A stretch of DNA of 64,000 nucleotides from Cedecea neteri (lineage in GTDB: Bacteria; Pseudomonadota; Gammaproteobacteria; Enterobacterales; Enterobacteriaceae): the NCBI RefSeq assembly GCF_000757825.1, contig NZ_CP009451.1, forward strand, positions 1,116,001-1,180,000, given 5' to 3'. Of this stretch, positions 38,387 to 48,456 are shown in pieces. The notes under the pieces are model-generated. The model did no database searches. It was not told where the DNA came from and saw only the letters and a list, made by a program, of their open reading frames with translations. The first letter of the stretch is position 1. Each line of letters opens with the position of its first letter. The position numbers were made by a program, and so were the translations under genes.

Positions 38387-38403
38387 TAAACAAATCTTAA
38401 ACA
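38387..38403 (-). promoter_or_regulatory. PhoP box between macA and ybjX
   Basis: On the minus strand TGTTTA-AGATT-TGTTTA is the PhoP direct repeat with its 5-base spacer, pointing at macA. If it drove macA by the usual 11-12 base spacing, the -10 would be TCTATT and the transcript would start almost at the start codon, so repression of macAB or action on ybjX is more likely. In Salmonella macAB is reported as PhoP-repressed and the ybjX relative virK as PhoP-activated. Confidence 0.7.
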
Positions 38404-38499
38404 AACTGCACAATGTGAAGAAGTGTAACAGTGATTGAATGTCGGTTGATATCCGGCGTGCTGAAATAGCGCCATCTTAGTCGAATTCAGGTTTTAATT

Positions 38500-39447
38500 A
38501 TGTCCCAGATCGCTGCCACCCAAATCACCGAAACCCTGCCTCAAACGGGCTGGAAACTCTTCCTTTCTTTAGCAACAGGTGAGTGGCAGCCGGGAGCATC
38601 CTGGAGTAAGAAGGCTTATCGCCGCAAGTTTATTTTGCGCTCACTGGCGATGCCTGTGCATACCGCCAGCCTGATGAATAATCTTGCCAGCCAGCCGCAC
38701 CTCGCCAGCATGCTAAACGCTCAGCCGGGGCTGCCTTGCCGCCTGCATCGCCCTTACCTCGCGCTGCCGCTTAACCGCAAGCATACGCGTGACACCATCG
38801 GTTACCACTACCAAAAAATTGCCGAGAAGATGCCGAAGAAGCTGCTCAACGGGCATTTCGCTACCGAAGGCTACCGCCTGGCAACGCTGGTGGGCAAGAA
38901 CAACGAACTGATGTTTATCGACCTTACCTCCCATGATATCGAAGGCAAGGAAGGGGAAGCATTCCTGAACTTCTGTAATGAAGACGGCGTTCCGCTGGCG
39001 CGCATTACCTTCACCCTCAACCAGTTTGAAGGTAAAAACACCCTGTTCATAGGCTGCCTGCAAGGGGCAAAACCCTGGGTTCCTCATGAAGCAATTCAGG
39101 CTGCGACCAAAGCCTGCCACGGCCTGTTCCCGAAACGCATTCTGCTTGAAGTGGCCTGTGAACTGGCGAAGCTTCTCGACGCGGAACGCATTCTGGCGGT
39201 GAGCAACAGCACGCATATCTACCGCTCCTGGCGCTATGAGAAGAAGAAAAAAGACAGCCTACACGCTGACTATGACAGTTTCTGGAAATCCATGAGCGGC
39301 GAGCTGCGCGCCGACGGCCTGTTTGCCCTGCCGTCCAGCGTTGAGCGCAAGCCGCTGGAAGATATTGCGAGCAAAAAACGTGCGGAATACCGCCGCCGCT
39401 ATGAGCTTCTGGACGGCATGATGAGCAATATCAACAGCCACTTCTAA
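38500..39447 (+). CDS. ybjX: YbjX, VirK-family DUF535 protein
   Basis: Cytosolic protein of the VirK/YbjX (DUF535) family, linked in Salmonella and Shigella to resistance to antimicrobial peptides; biochemical role unknown. The 315 residues show no signal or membrane span; the conserved part runs from about 40 to 300, including HIYRSWRYEKKKKDSLHADYD. E. coli YbjX is about 330 residues. It is divergent from macA and convergent with ybjD, 21 bases away. Confidence 0.88.
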   Translation: MSQIAATQITETLPQTGWKLFLSLATGEWQPGASWSKKAYRRKFILRSLAMPVHTASLMNNLASQPHLASMLNAQPGLPCRLHRPYLALPLNRKHTRDTIGYHYQKIAEKMPKKLLNGHFATEGYRLATLVGKNNELMFIDLTSHDIEGKEGEAFLNFCNEDGVPLARITFTLNQFEGKNTLFIGCLQGAKPWVPHEAIQAATKACHGLFPKRILLEVACELAKLLDAERILAVSNSTHIYRSWRYEKKKKDSLHADYDSFWKSMSGELRADGLFALPSSVERKPLEDIASKKRAEYRRRYELLDGMMSNINSHF

Positions 39448-39468
39448 ACCCGAATGGCGAGCCGGGCG

Positions 39469-41124
39469 TTAATCCGCCCGGCCACGAGCCAGCCAAAGCA
39501 CCCGGGAAAACATTTTACGAAACAGCGGTGGAACCGCATCCACGCCGCGACGCCCCGCCTCCAGCGCCACCTCTATGGCTAAATCCGGCTTCGACGAACG
39601 ATGAATAGCCTTGGTAATAATCCGGCGCAAATTCATCGGCACGTTATCGGGCAGCTGTGCCACGCGATGAAACACGTCTGCAAACCCCTGCCGATACATA
39701 AAGTGCTCCATATCCAGAGCCGGAAGCGCCGTAAGATGATCGCGTTCCTGGTCGCGATCGTTATCCAGCAGGCCGCGAACCGTGGCGGCGTATTTTTTAC
39801 CGGCGTCATCGCCGTCGACCAGCACGTGCCACTCAATGCCCATGCGCCGGGCAAACTTAATGAGAGGGCGCAGGCCGGACTGGGCGAATTCAATCACCTT
39901 CACGCCTTCGGCATCAAAATGGTGCCCACACTGTCGCGCCAGTTCGTTCATCACCCACACTTCGGTTTCACCTTCCACCAGCAGCCAGCAGCGGGAAAAG
40001 AGGGAAGAGGCACGGTTAAAACGAATATGGAAAGCAATTCGCCGGCTGTCTTCCGCGTTCATGCCGCCCGGCCCTAATCGCCATGCCGCCACGCGCGAAG
40101 ATTCACGCACCAGGCGACACACATGCTCAACCGGCGTCAGCGAGAGTAATTCGCCGGAATTTGTGGTGGTGATCTTTTGCAGCGGCAGCAGATTGAGCAG
40201 ATGCCAGGCGACAGACAGCATGATCGGGTGCAGGCGTGTTTCCGGGTCTTCCACCAGCAGAAGCGGACGGGCATCGCGATCGAGCGCAATGCTGCCCTTC
40301 GCCTGCAGCAAGGTAGAAAACATGCCCAGCAGGATCATGCGGTGCGAACGGCTGCCCGGCTTGTCGATCATTCGGTTGATCACATCCAGATAGCGCCAGC
40401 TGCGCTGCTCATCATGGGAACGTCGCCGCATCAGGCGCTGATGAGCCACCGCGCCCTGTTCAGAAAAATAGTGCTCCAGCAGCTGCACCATGGCCGAAAG
40501 TCCCTGCCGTAGCTGCGCGTCGGTGAGGTTTTGCGGTCTCGACACCAGCTCCCGCGCCAGAAAATCCAGCTGGCGCGCCGTCAGCTCCGTATCCGGCATT
40601 TCGGGCATCCCGCCGTTGCGTAGCCGCCGCATAAAGCGGGCGTCCCTGAGCCGCAGGACAGGATTCAGGCGCGTAATGTGCATCGCCATTTCGTCGATAT
40701 TATCCAGCGTCAGCGGCTGGCCGTGAGCGTTGAGAAAACTGCGGAGCGTGAGTACCGTCCCTTCATCCCCAAGCTCCCCTTCCAGGCGATAATAGATACG
40801 ATGAAAGCCGTCGCTACCGGCAATCCAGACCGGCGCGAGATTCCTGTATCGCCGCCCTAAATGGTGGCCAGGTGCCGCCTCACGAAACGTCAGAATAATA
40901 TGCAGATGGCTTTCACGCCCGTGCATCTCACCCGGTGGAAAATAGAAATCCTCGCGCACAAAATGGTACAGCTCCCGGTGCGGAGAAAGCAGCAGCGTCA
41001 GCGCATCCAGCAGGCTCGATTTACCCCAGGCGTTTTCGCCAATCAGCACATTGTTTTGCTCAAGCATTAACGACAAACGGTTAATACCACGAAAGCCAAC
41101 AACCTCAACCCGCTCGAGAAACAT
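39469..41124 (-). CDS. ybjD: OLD-family ATP-dependent nuclease-like protein YbjD
   Basis: The 551 residues have an SMC-like ATPase head at the N terminus with Walker A GENAWGKSS (about 29-37) and a later LLLVEDPETRLH Walker B/D-loop, then a C-terminal TOPRIM segment with LLVEGETEVWVM and VDGDDAGKK. This is the layout of OLD (overcoming lysogenisation defect) endonucleases, DUF2813 subgroup. OLD proteins can take part in phage defence, but this gene sits in conserved core DNA and has no GajB-type helicase partner beside it. Function is unproven. Confidence 0.9.
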   Translation of the reverse strand: MFLERVEVVGFRGINRLSLMLEQNNVLIGENAWGKSSLLDALTLLLSPHRELYHFVREDFYFPPGEMHGRESHLHIILTFREAAPGHHLGRRYRNLAPVWIAGSDGFHRIYYRLEGELGDEGTVLTLRSFLNAHGQPLTLDNIDEMAMHITRLNPVLRLRDARFMRRLRNGGMPEMPDTELTARQLDFLARELVSRPQNLTDAQLRQGLSAMVQLLEHYFSEQGAVAHQRLMRRRSHDEQRSWRYLDVINRMIDKPGSRSHRMILLGMFSTLLQAKGSIALDRDARPLLLVEDPETRLHPIMLSVAWHLLNLLPLQKITTTNSGELLSLTPVEHVCRLVRESSRVAAWRLGPGGMNAEDSRRIAFHIRFNRASSLFSRCWLLVEGETEVWVMNELARQCGHHFDAEGVKVIEFAQSGLRPLIKFARRMGIEWHVLVDGDDAGKKYAATVRGLLDNDRDQERDHLTALPALDMEHFMYRQGFADVFHRVAQLPDNVPMNLRRIITKAIHRSSKPDLAIEVALEAGRRGVDAVPPLFRKMFSRVLWLARGRAD

Positions 41125-41535
41125 ACCGCCTCCTGTGCATCCGCCTTAAATTCCATCGTTCTTTTCGAGTATAGCGGCAAGCGGGAGAGCAATGTAACTA
41201 CACAATGTCAAAGCGTTAAGGGATAAAACACGCCGCAATTATCATAATCAATTCGTGCTGGGGAGCTATTTTTTGTTATCCAGAATATTCTTACTTCATT
41301 CAAAGATAATCTATACTTCCGACACCTCTCCTCATAAAAGGAATAACACCTCATTGCCCTAAATCAAAAAACAGGAATTTATTGTGCTGGTGGCGAATTG
41401 GCGAAATACCTAATATTAACGCGTATTTAATATTACTTTCGTCATTCACTTAATGACGGTGAATTAGCGACAATCGGGTTCGTGTGATTTAGCGCGTGAG
41501 CCGTAAGTTGTTTCTTGCTTTTAGAAGAGGTGGTT
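41125..41535. promoter_or_regulatory. ybjD/aqpZ divergent intergenic region
   Basis: 411 AT-rich bases. Two short perfect inverted repeats lie close together: TAATATTAA/TTAATATTA (41411-41435, 7-base loop) and GTCATT/AATGAC (41441-41457). They sit about 80-120 bases before aqpZ and could be operator sites. GAAGAGG at 41524-41530 is the aqpZ ribosome-binding site. No gene was found. Confidence 0.5.
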
Positions 41536-42231
41536 ATGTTTAGAAAATTAGCAGCCGAGTTCTTCGGGACATTCTGGCTGGTATTTGGTGGCTGCGGTAG
41601 CGCGGTATTAGCGGCAGCATTCCCTGAATTAGGCATTGGTTTCGTGGGTGTGGCACTGGCATTTGGTTTAACCGTGCTGACCATGGCATTTGCCGTCGGT
41701 CATATCTCTGGCGGGCACTTTAACCCCGCGGTGACCCTTGGCCTGTGGGCCGGTGGTCGCTTCCCGGCAAAAGAAGTGATTGGCTACATCATTGCCCAGG
41801 TCATTGGCGGTATTGTTGCTGCGGGTATTCTGTATTTAATCGCCAGCGGTAAAACCGGCTTTGATGCTGCGGCCAGCGGTTTTGCCTCCAACGGCTACGG
41901 TGAACATTCACCGGGTGGATATTCCATGCTGTCCGCCATTGTTATTGAAATCGTATTAACCTGTGGTTTCTTAATTGTTATTCATGGCGCTACGGACAAA
42001 TTCGCAGCCCCAGGTTTTGCCCCGATTGCCATTGGTCTGGCATTAACCTTAATTCACCTGATTAGCATTCCAGTCACCAACACTTCTGTAAACCCGGCGC
42101 GCAGTACCGCAGTCGCTATTTTCCAGGGCGGTTGGGCATTAGATCAGCTGTGGTTATTCTGGGTCATGCCAATTATTGGTGGGATCCTGGGCGGCGTTAT
42201 TTATCGTACGCTGCTGGAAAAACGCAGCTAA
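41536..42231 (+). CDS. aqpZ: aquaporin Z
   Basis: Tetrameric water channel of the inner membrane. The 231 residues have six spans and two half-helices with the NPA motifs at 63-65 and 186-188 (NPAR, with the selectivity arginine 189). The ATG at 41536 is chosen over one seven codons upstream because the ribosome-binding site and the E. coli N terminus MFRKLAAE fit it. Confidence 0.98.
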   Translation: MFRKLAAEFFGTFWLVFGGCGSAVLAAAFPELGIGFVGVALAFGLTVLTMAFAVGHISGGHFNPAVTLGLWAGGRFPAKEVIGYIIAQVIGGIVAAGILYLIASGKTGFDAAASGFASNGYGEHSPGGYSMLSAIVIEIVLTCGFLIVIHGATDKFAAPGFAPIAIGLALTLIHLISIPVTNTSVNPARSTAVAIFQGGWALDQLWLFWVMPIIGGILGGVIYRTLLEKRS

Positions 42232-42239
42232 ATTTTTAT

Positions 42240-42268
42240 GCAGGCTTACCCCGGTGAGCCTGCCATTT
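42240..42268 (+). terminator. aqpZ terminator-like hairpin
   Basis: GCAGGCTTACC and GGTGAGCCTGC pair (one T-G) around CC, followed by CATTTCC. The T run is weak. Confidence 0.5.
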
Positions 42269-42380
42269 CCCCCATCCTCTCCCGCGCAAACCTTTTTCTT
42301 CGTCTCTACTCGACTCGTTTCCTTTCTTTCGGTAGTGTGACATCCGTCGTAACATTTTAACTACAAGGACTGTCCCACCC

Positions 42381-43280
42381 ATGCTCTCAGGATTGCTTAT
42401 TATCCTGGTGCCGCTGATCGCCGGCTACCTGATCCCACTGAAACAAACTCACCTGCTTAAGCTTATTAACCGCCTGCTGAGCTGGATTGTTTACGTGATC
42501 CTGTTCCTGATGGGCATTAGCCTGGCGTTTCTCGATAACCTCGCCAGCAATCTGCTGACCATCCTGCATTACTCTGTCATCAGCGTGGCCGTGATTATGC
42601 TGTGTAACGTAGCCGGCCTTTTACTGCTGGAACGTTCTCTGCCCTGGCGGCACCAGCATAAACAGGAAAAACTGCCATCACGCCTGGCGATGGCGCTGGA
42701 ATCTTTGCAGCTTTGCGGCGTGGTCGCCCTCGGTTTCCTGCTGGGGCTGAGCGGGTTCGAAGTACTGCAACATGCCACCGAGGCAAGCGAATACACGCTT
42801 ATCTTCCTGCTGCTGCTGGTCGGTATTCAGCTGCGTAACAGCGGCATGACCATCAAGCAAATCGTCCTCAACCGTCGCGGTATGATAGTCGCCGTCGTGG
42901 TCGTCCTGAGCTCGATGGTCGCCGGGGTGATAAACGCCATGATTCTCGGCTTGCCGATCAAGACCGGCCTGGCCATGGCTTCCGGGTTTGGCTGGTACTC
43001 GCTGTCCGGGATCCTGATGACCGAGTCTTACGGGCCGGTTATCGGCAGCGCCACCTTCTTTAATGACCTGGTGCGCGAACTGCTGGCGATTATGCTGATC
43101 CCGGCCCTGGTTCGCCGCAGCCGCTCTACGGCGCTTGGCCTTTGCGGTGCGACCTCGATGGACTTTACCCTGCCGGTTCTGCAGCGCAGCGGCGGCGTGG
43201 AAATTGTGCCTGCCGCCATCGTGCACGGCTTTATTCTTAGCCTGCTGACGCCGCTGCTGATGGCCTTCTTCGCCTCCTGA
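42381..43280 (+). CDS. lysO: L-lysine exporter LysO
   Basis: Inner-membrane lysine exporter (formerly YbjE, DUF340). The 299 residues have about eight spans and the family core GFGWYSLSGILMTESYGPVIG and LGLCGATSMDFTLPVLQR. Length equals the E. coli protein. In E. coli it is controlled by lysine and ArgR; no ARG box could be read upstream here. A hairpin TGGCGGTAG/CTGCCGCCA follows the stop (43289-43310) without a T run. Confidence 0.95.
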   Translation: MLSGLLIILVPLIAGYLIPLKQTHLLKLINRLLSWIVYVILFLMGISLAFLDNLASNLLTILHYSVISVAVIMLCNVAGLLLLERSLPWRHQHKQEKLPSRLAMALESLQLCGVVALGFLLGLSGFEVLQHATEASEYTLIFLLLLVGIQLRNSGMTIKQIVLNRRGMIVAVVVVLSSMVAGVINAMILGLPIKTGLAMASGFGWYSLSGILMTESYGPVIGSATFFNDLVRELLAIMLIPALVRRSRSTALGLCGATSMDFTLPVLQRSGGVEIVPAAIVHGFILSLLTPLLMAFFAS

Positions 43281-43313
43281 TACCTCTCTGGCGGTAGCCT
43301 GCTGCCGCCAAAG

Positions 43314-43409
43314 TTGAGCTATATCAATCTCCCATTAAGTTGCACCAAAAATTCCTTTAAACCTGTTCTGCTGAGGCCTAACCTTAAACATGTATTTAAA
43401 ATATAACTT
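43314..43409 (+). promoter_or_regulatory. hcp-hcr promoter: FNR and NsrR sites
   Basis: TTGAGCTATATCAA (43314-43327) is an FNR site with 9 of 10 fixed positions. Further down, AACATGTATTT-A-AAATATAACTT (43387-43409) resembles the 11-1-11 NsrR operator, matching 9 and 8 of 11 in the two halves. The FNR centre lies about 72 bases upstream of the NsrR site, as in E. coli hcp, where FNR activates and the nitric-oxide sensor NsrR represses. Confidence 0.7.
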
Positions 43410-43421
43410 TAAGGTGAGATC

Positions 43422-45074
43422 ATGTTTTGTGTGCAATGTGAACAGACCATCCGTACCCCGGCCGGCGATGGCTGTGCCTATGCCCAGGGCGTTTGCGGTA
43501 AAACGGCCCAGACTTCCGACCTGCAGGACCTGCTGATTGCGACATTGCAGGGGCTTTCCGCTTGGGCGGTCGCCGCTCGTGAACGCGGTATTATCGACCA
43601 CGAAATTGATAACTTTGCCCCACGCGCCTTCTTCTCTACGTTGACCAACGTCAACTTCGACTCCGCCCGCATCGTAGGCTATGCCCGCGAAGCAATTACG
43701 ATGCGTGAAGATCTGAAAGCCCGCACTCTGGCTATCAGTCCTTCGGCAGCCGTAACTAACCCAATGGCAGAGCTGCAGCTGGTCAGCAGCGACCTCGGGG
43801 AGCTTCAGCGTCAGGCCGCCGAATTTACGCCCAACCGCGATAAAGCCGACATTGGCGAAGACATTCTCGGCCTGCGCCTGCTGTGCCTGTACGGCATGAA
43901 AGGCGCTGCCGCGTATATGGAACACGCGCACGTGCTGGGCCAGTACGACAATGACATCTATGCCCAGTACCATAAAATCATGGCGTGGCTCGGCACCTGG
44001 CCTGCGGACATGGGCGCCCTGCTGGACTGCTCCATGGAAATCGGCCAGATGAACTTCAAAGTGATGAGCATTCTGGATCTCGGGGAAACCGGTAAATACG
44101 GCCACCCAACGCCAACCCAGGTTAACGTGCGCCCGGTGGCCGGGAAATGCATCCTGATTTCCGGCCATGACCTGAAGGATCTTTATAACCTGCTCGAGCA
44201 AACCGAAGGCACCGGCGTGAACGTCTATACCCACGGGGAAATGCTGCCGGCGCACGGCTACCCAGAGCTGCGTAAATTCAAGCATCTGGTCGGCAACTAC
44301 GGCAGCGGCTGGCAGAACCAGCAAACCGAATTCGCCCGTTTCCCTGGCCCGATTGTGATGACCTCCAACTGCATCATCGACCCAACCGTGGGCGCGTACG
44401 ATGACCGAATCTGGACCCGCAGCATCGTCGGCTGGCCGGGCGTCAGCCACCTGGAAGGCGACAACTTTGGCCCGGTGATTACCCAGGCTCAGCAAATGGC
44501 GGGCTTCCCGTACAGCGAAATCGAGCACCTGATCACCGTCGGCTTTGGCCGTCAGACCCTGCTGGGGGCGGCAGACACGCTTATCGATCTGGTCAGCCGT
44601 GAAAAACTGCGCCACATCTTCCTGGTCGGCGGCTGCGACGGGGCGCGTGGCGAACGTAACTACTTCACCGACTTCGCCACCAGCGTGCCTCAGGACTGCC
44701 TGATCCTGACCCTGGCCTGCGGGAAATATCGCTTTAACAAACTGGACTTCGGCGACATCGAAGGGCTGCCGCGTCTGGTAGATGCGGGCCAGTGTAACGA
44801 CGCCTATTCGGCGATTATTCTGGCCGTGACGCTCGCAGAGAAACTGGGCTGCGGGGTGAACGATCTGCCGCTGAGCCTGGTGCTCTCCTGGTTCGAGCAA
44901 AAAGCGATTGTCATTCTGCTTACCCTGCTCTCACTTGGCGTCACGAATATCGTCACCGGCCCAACCGCGCCGGGCTTCCTCACGCCAAACCTGCTGGCGG
45001 TGCTGAACGAGAAATTTGGCCTGCGCGCCATCACCACCGTTGAGCAAGATATTCAACAGTTAATGAGCGCGTAA
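43422..45074 (+). CDS. hcp: hybrid cluster protein (nitric oxide reductase)
   Basis: Iron-sulfur protein with a hybrid 4Fe-2O-2S cluster; reduces NO to N2O at low concentration and mediates protein S-nitrosylation anaerobically. It was earlier described as hydroxylamine reductase. The 550 residues equal E. coli; the N-terminal Cys3, Cys6, Cys18 and Cys25 bind the first cluster, and [12 protein letters not shown] and ACGKYRFN belong to the hybrid cluster site. hcr follows 9 bases later. Confidence 0.97.
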   Translation: MFCVQCEQTIRTPAGDGCAYAQGVCGKTAQTSDLQDLLIATLQGLSAWAVAARERGIIDHEIDNFAPRAFFSTLTNVNFDSARIVGYAREAITMREDLKARTLAISPSAAVTNPMAELQLVSSDLGELQRQAAEFTPNRDKADIGEDILGLRLLCLYGMKGAAAYMEHAHVLGQYDNDIYAQYHKIMAWLGTWPADMGALLDCSMEIGQMNFKVMSILDLGETGKYGHPTPTQVNVRPVAGKCILISGHDLKDLYNLLEQTEGTGVNVYTHGEMLPAHGYPELRKFKHLVGNYGSGWQNQQTEFARFPGPIVMTSNCIIDPTVGAYDDRIWTRSIVGWPGVSHLEGDNFGPVITQAQQMAGFPYSEIEHLITVGFGRQTLLGAADTLIDLVSREKLRHIFLVGGCDGARGERNYFTDFATSVPQDCLILTLACGKYRFNKLDFGDIEGLPRLVDAGQCNDAYSAIILAVTLAEKLGCGVNDLPLSLVLSWFEQKAIVILLTLLSLGVTNIVTGPTAPGFLTPNLLAVLNEKFGLRAITTVEQDIQQLMSA

Positions 45075-45083
45075 GGAGTCCCC

Positions 45084-46052
45084 ATGACCATGCCAACGCC
45101 GCTGTGCCCGTATCGTATGCAGGTGCACCATATTCACCAGGAAACGCCGGATGTCTGGACGCTGTCGCTGATCAATCACGACTTCTATCCTTACAAAGCC
45201 GGGCAATATGCGCTGGTGAGCATTCGTAACGGCAGCGAGACTCTGCGGGCCTACACCCTCTCTTCCACACCGGGCATCAGCGAATTCATCACGCTGACGG
45301 TGCGGCGCATCGACGGCGGCGCTGGCTCCGGCTGGCTTACCGGCGAGGTGAAAGTGGGTGATTACCTGTGGCTGTCTGAAGCACAAGGGGAGTTTAGCTG
45401 CGAGAACCTGTCGTCAGAGCACTATCTGCTGCTGGCGGCGGGCTGCGGCGTCACGCCGATTATGGCCATGCGCCGCTGGCTGGCAAAGCATCGCCCGCAG
45501 GCGGACGTGCAGGTTATCTACAACGTGCGCTCTCCGCAGGACGTGATTTTTGCTGACGAATGGCGGCATTACCCGGTGACCCTGGTGGCGGAAAACAATG
45601 CTACTCAAGGCTTTATTGCCGGACGGCTGAGCCGCGAGATCCTGGCCTCGGTGCCGGATATCGCCGGCCGGACGGTAATGACCTGCGGGCCCGCGCCTTA
45701 TATGGCCCAGGTTGAAAAAGAAGTGAAAGCGCTGGGGGTAACGGCGTTTTATCAGGAAGTGTTCTTTACGCCATCCGCTGCACCGTCAACGGGCGGCCTG
45801 AAGTTCACCACGCTGCAGCCGATGCGTGAGTTCTCCTCACCGGTGGGCAGTACGCTGCTTGCCGCGCTCGAAAGCAACAGCGTGCCGGTGAATGCCGCCT
45901 GCCGCGCAGGCGTGTGCGGCTGCTGTAAAACGAAAGTTGTGTCAGGCGACTACACCGTCTCCAGCACCATGACGCTGACGGATGAGGAAATCGCCAGTGG
46001 CTATGTGCTGGCCTGCTCCTGTCATCCTCAGAGCGACCTGGTGCTCGCTTAA
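45084..46052 (+). CDS. hcr: NADH oxidoreductase for Hcp
   Basis: Electron donor of Hcp. The 322 residues have an FAD-binding ferredoxin-reductase domain (RAYTLSSTPG near 53), an NAD domain (LLAAGCGVTPIM, TCGPAPYM) and a C-terminal [2Fe-2S] ferredoxin domain with CRAGVCGCCKTK and a later Cys. Length equals E. coli. Forms an operon with hcp. Confidence 0.97.
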   Translation: MTMPTPLCPYRMQVHHIHQETPDVWTLSLINHDFYPYKAGQYALVSIRNGSETLRAYTLSSTPGISEFITLTVRRIDGGAGSGWLTGEVKVGDYLWLSEAQGEFSCENLSSEHYLLLAAGCGVTPIMAMRRWLAKHRPQADVQVIYNVRSPQDVIFADEWRHYPVTLVAENNATQGFIAGRLSREILASVPDIAGRTVMTCGPAPYMAQVEKEVKALGVTAFYQEVFFTPSAAPSTGGLKFTTLQPMREFSSPVGSTLLAALESNSVPVNAACRAGVCGCCKTKVVSGDYTVSSTMTLTDEEIASGYVLACSCHPQSDLVLA

Positions 46053-46060
46053 ATCTGAAA

Positions 46061-46087
46061 AGGCACCTCGCGGTGCCTCTTCTTTTT
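46061..46087 (+). terminator. hcp-hcr terminator
   Basis: AGGCACC, TCGC and GGTGCCT followed by CTTCTTTTT, directly before the convergent DoxX gene stop. Confidence 0.85.
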
Positions 46088-46519
46088 CTACCGCCAGGCA
46101 GCCTTGCCAAACGCGTAACGCCCCGCACCACAAAAGACTATCGCCAGCGCGCCGAGGAAAAAGTACATCAGGCTCTCAATGCCCCAGGCCCCGGTTTTAT
46201 CCAGCATAAAGGTTTCCCCCACGCCCACCAGCAGCCACGCCACGATCATGGTGAATACCAGCCCAATCGCGGACAGCCGCGTCAGGATCCCTAAAATAAT
46301 CAGCAGCGGGGCAAGCACCTCACCCAGCAGCACGCCGTAGGCCACAAATTCCGGTATTCCGTGCGCAGCCAGCATCCCTTTAATGCCGCCCACGCCCCCA
46401 AACAGCTTATGCAGGCCGTGAAACAGCATCAGGCCACCTACCGCCAGGCGCAGGAATAATTTGCCCAGATCGTCTTTGCTTAGTGCGCCATTCACTGCAT
46501 TTAACATTTTAGTAACCAT
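46088..46519 (-). CDS. DoxX-family membrane protein
   Basis: The 143 residues have four hydrophobic spans; LFLRLAVGGLMLFHGLHKLFGG near residue 20 is the DoxX signature region, followed by GIPEFVAYGVLLGEVLAPLLIILG. DoxX proteins are small quinone- or redox-associated membrane proteins of varied or unknown role. The ATG at 46519 is preferred because GGTGG lies 8 bases ahead; a GTG four codons upstream is possible. E. coli K-12 has no gene between hcr and poxB, so this is an insertion relative to it. Confidence 0.85.
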   Translation of the reverse strand: MVTKMLNAVNGALSKDDLGKLFLRLAVGGLMLFHGLHKLFGGVGGIKGMLAAHGIPEFVAYGVLLGEVLAPLLIILGILTRLSAIGLVFTMIVAWLLVGVGETFMLDKTGAWGIESLMYFFLGALAIVFCGAGRYAFGKAAWR

Positions 46520-46669
46520 ATGAATTGCCACCCTTTTAAAATGATAACGAGAATAATTTACACTTAATATTCAGCAACAAATAGCCCTAATTTTAGGGAG
46601 GCTTTTACCTGCCCTTACGTGGAATTGAACTAAGCTTGTAAGCGCTATCACACTGGACAAGGAAAACCG

Positions 46670-48391
46670 ATGAAACAATCCGTAGCGGCCTGGCTGGCCA
46701 AAACGCTTGAAAGCGCGGGCGTGAAACGTATCTGGGGCGTCACCGGCGATTCACTGAACGGCCTCAGCGACAGCCTCAATCGTATGGGGACCATCAAGTG
46801 GATGCCGACCCGCCATGAGGAGGTTGCCGCTTTCGCCGCCGGGGCAGAAGCGCACCTTACCGGAGAGCTTGCGGTTTGTGCTGGCTCGTGTGGGCCAGGC
46901 AACCTGCACCTCATTAACGGCCTGTATGACTGCCACCGAAACCATGTGCCCGTGCTCGCTATTGCCGCCCATATTCCTTCAAGCGAAATCGGCAGCGGTT
47001 ACTTCCAGGAAACCCATCCCGAAGAGCTGTTCCGCGAGTGCAGCCACTACTGCGAGCTGGTCTCTAACCCGGAACAAATCCCGCAGATACTGGCGATAGC
47101 CATGCGTAAAGCCATCCTGAACCGCGGCGTTTCGGTCGTCGTCCTGCCGGGCGACGTGGCGCTTAAGCCTGCGCCGGAAAACGCGACCACTCACTGGTAC
47201 CCGGCCCCTCAGCCCGTCGTGGTGCCGCATCATGACGAGCTGAAAAAACTCGCCCAGCTGCTGCGCTATAACGACAACATCGCCCTGATGTGCGGCAGCG
47301 GCTGTGCCGGCGCCCACGATGAACTGGTACAGCTGGCGGCCACGCTGAAAGCGCCTGTCGTTCACGCCCTGCGCGGTAAAGAGCATGTCGAGTACAACAA
47401 CCCCTATGACGTGGGCATGACCGGATTAATCGGCTTCTCGTCCGGCTTCCACACCATGATGAACGCCGACACGCTGATCCTACTCGGCACCCAGTTCCCG
47501 TACCGTGCGTTCTACCCGACGGATGCAAAAATTATCCAGATTGATATCAATCCCGGCAGCATCGGCGCGCACAGCAAGGTCGACATGGCGCTGATTGGCG
47601 ATATCAAAGCCACGCTGGCCGCCCTGCTGCCGATGCTGGAAGAGAAAGCCGATCGCAGCTTCCTCGATAAAGCGCTCGAGAATTACCGCAAAGCACGTGA
47701 GGATCTGGACGATCTGGCAAAAGCCACCGAAGGCAAGCCAATCCACCCTCAATATCTGGCGCAGCAAATCAGCCATTACGCCGCCGATGATGCCATTTTT
47801 ACCTGCGACGTAGGCACGCCTACCGTCTGGGCCGCACGCTACCTGAAAATGAACGGCAGGCGCCGTCTGCTGGGCTCGTTTAACCACGGCTCGATGGCTA
47901 ACGCCATGCCGCAGGCGCTGGGCGCAAAAGCCACCGCCCCCGATCGTCAGGTCGTCGCCATGTGCGGCGACGGCGGATTCAGCATGCTGATGGGTGATTT
48001 CCTGTCCGTCGCGCAAATGCAGCTGCCGATTAAAATAGTGGTCTTCAACAACAGCGTGCTGGGGTTTGTGGCCATGGAGATGAAGGCCGGGGGCTACCTC
48101 ACCGACGGCACCGAACTCCACGACACCAACTTCGCCCGCATCGCCGAAGCCTGCGGCATCACCGGCATTCGCGTTGAAAAACCCGAAGAGCTGAACGCCG
48201 CGCTGGAACAGGCTTTCAGTACGGATGGCCCGGTGCTGGTGGACGTGGTTGTCGCCAAAGACGAGCTGGCTATTCCCCCGCAAATCAAACTGGAACAGGC
48301 TAAAGGATTCAGCCTGTATATGCTGCGCGCCATCATCAGCGGGCGCGGAGATGAAGTTATCGAGCTGGCGAAAACCAACTGGTTCCGGTAA
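46670..48391 (+). CDS. poxB: pyruvate dehydrogenase (quinone), pyruvate oxidase
   Basis: Peripheral membrane flavoenzyme that decarboxylates pyruvate to acetate and CO2 and passes electrons to ubiquinone; active in stationary phase. The 573 residues have the three-domain thiamine-diphosphate fold with catalytic Glu in [11 protein letters not shown] (about 50), and the TPP/Mg motif [12 protein letters not shown]. The C-terminal lipid-binding helix is around the last 25 residues. E. coli has 572. Confidence 0.98.
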   Translation: MKQSVAAWLAKTLESAGVKRIWGVTGDSLNGLSDSLNRMGTIKWMPTRHEEVAAFAAGAEAHLTGELAVCAGSCGPGNLHLINGLYDCHRNHVPVLAIAAHIPSSEIGSGYFQETHPEELFRECSHYCELVSNPEQIPQILAIAMRKAILNRGVSVVVLPGDVALKPAPENATTHWYPAPQPVVVPHHDELKKLAQLLRYNDNIALMCGSGCAGAHDELVQLAATLKAPVVHALRGKEHVEYNNPYDVGMTGLIGFSSGFHTMMNADTLILLGTQFPYRAFYPTDAKIIQIDINPGSIGAHSKVDMALIGDIKATLAALLPMLEEKADRSFLDKALENYRKAREDLDDLAKATEGKPIHPQYLAQQISHYAADDAIFTCDVGTPTVWAARYLKMNGRRRLLGSFNHGSMANAMPQALGAKATAPDRQVVAMCGDGGFSMLMGDFLSVAQMQLPIKIVVFNNSVLGFVAMEMKAGGYLTDGTELHDTNFARIAEACGITGIRVEKPEELNAALEQAFSTDGPVLVDVVVAKDELAIPPQIKLEQAKGFSLYMLRAIISGRGDEVIELAKTNWFR

Positions 48392-48409
48392 AAAAGAAGG
48401 TTGCCCCAG

Positions 48410-48433
48410 GCGCCCGGATACTTGTCCGGGCGC
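48410..48433 (+). other. hairpin between poxB and ltaE
   Basis: GCGCCCGGA and TCCGGGCGC pair perfectly around TACTTG but no T run follows (AGCCTCTCG). It may stabilise the poxB message or slow read-through into ltaE. Confidence 0.55.
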
Positions 48434-48456
48434 AGCCTCTCGATAAAGGACCCGTC

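Noticed and set aside
39469..41124. YbjD as part of a phage-defence system
   Set aside because: It has the OLD layout, but no UvrD-like or other defence partner lies beside it and the position is conserved core DNA.
43335..44900. 521-codon open frame antisense to hcp
   Set aside because: Shadow frame of a GC-rich, highly conserved gene; no recognisable protein.
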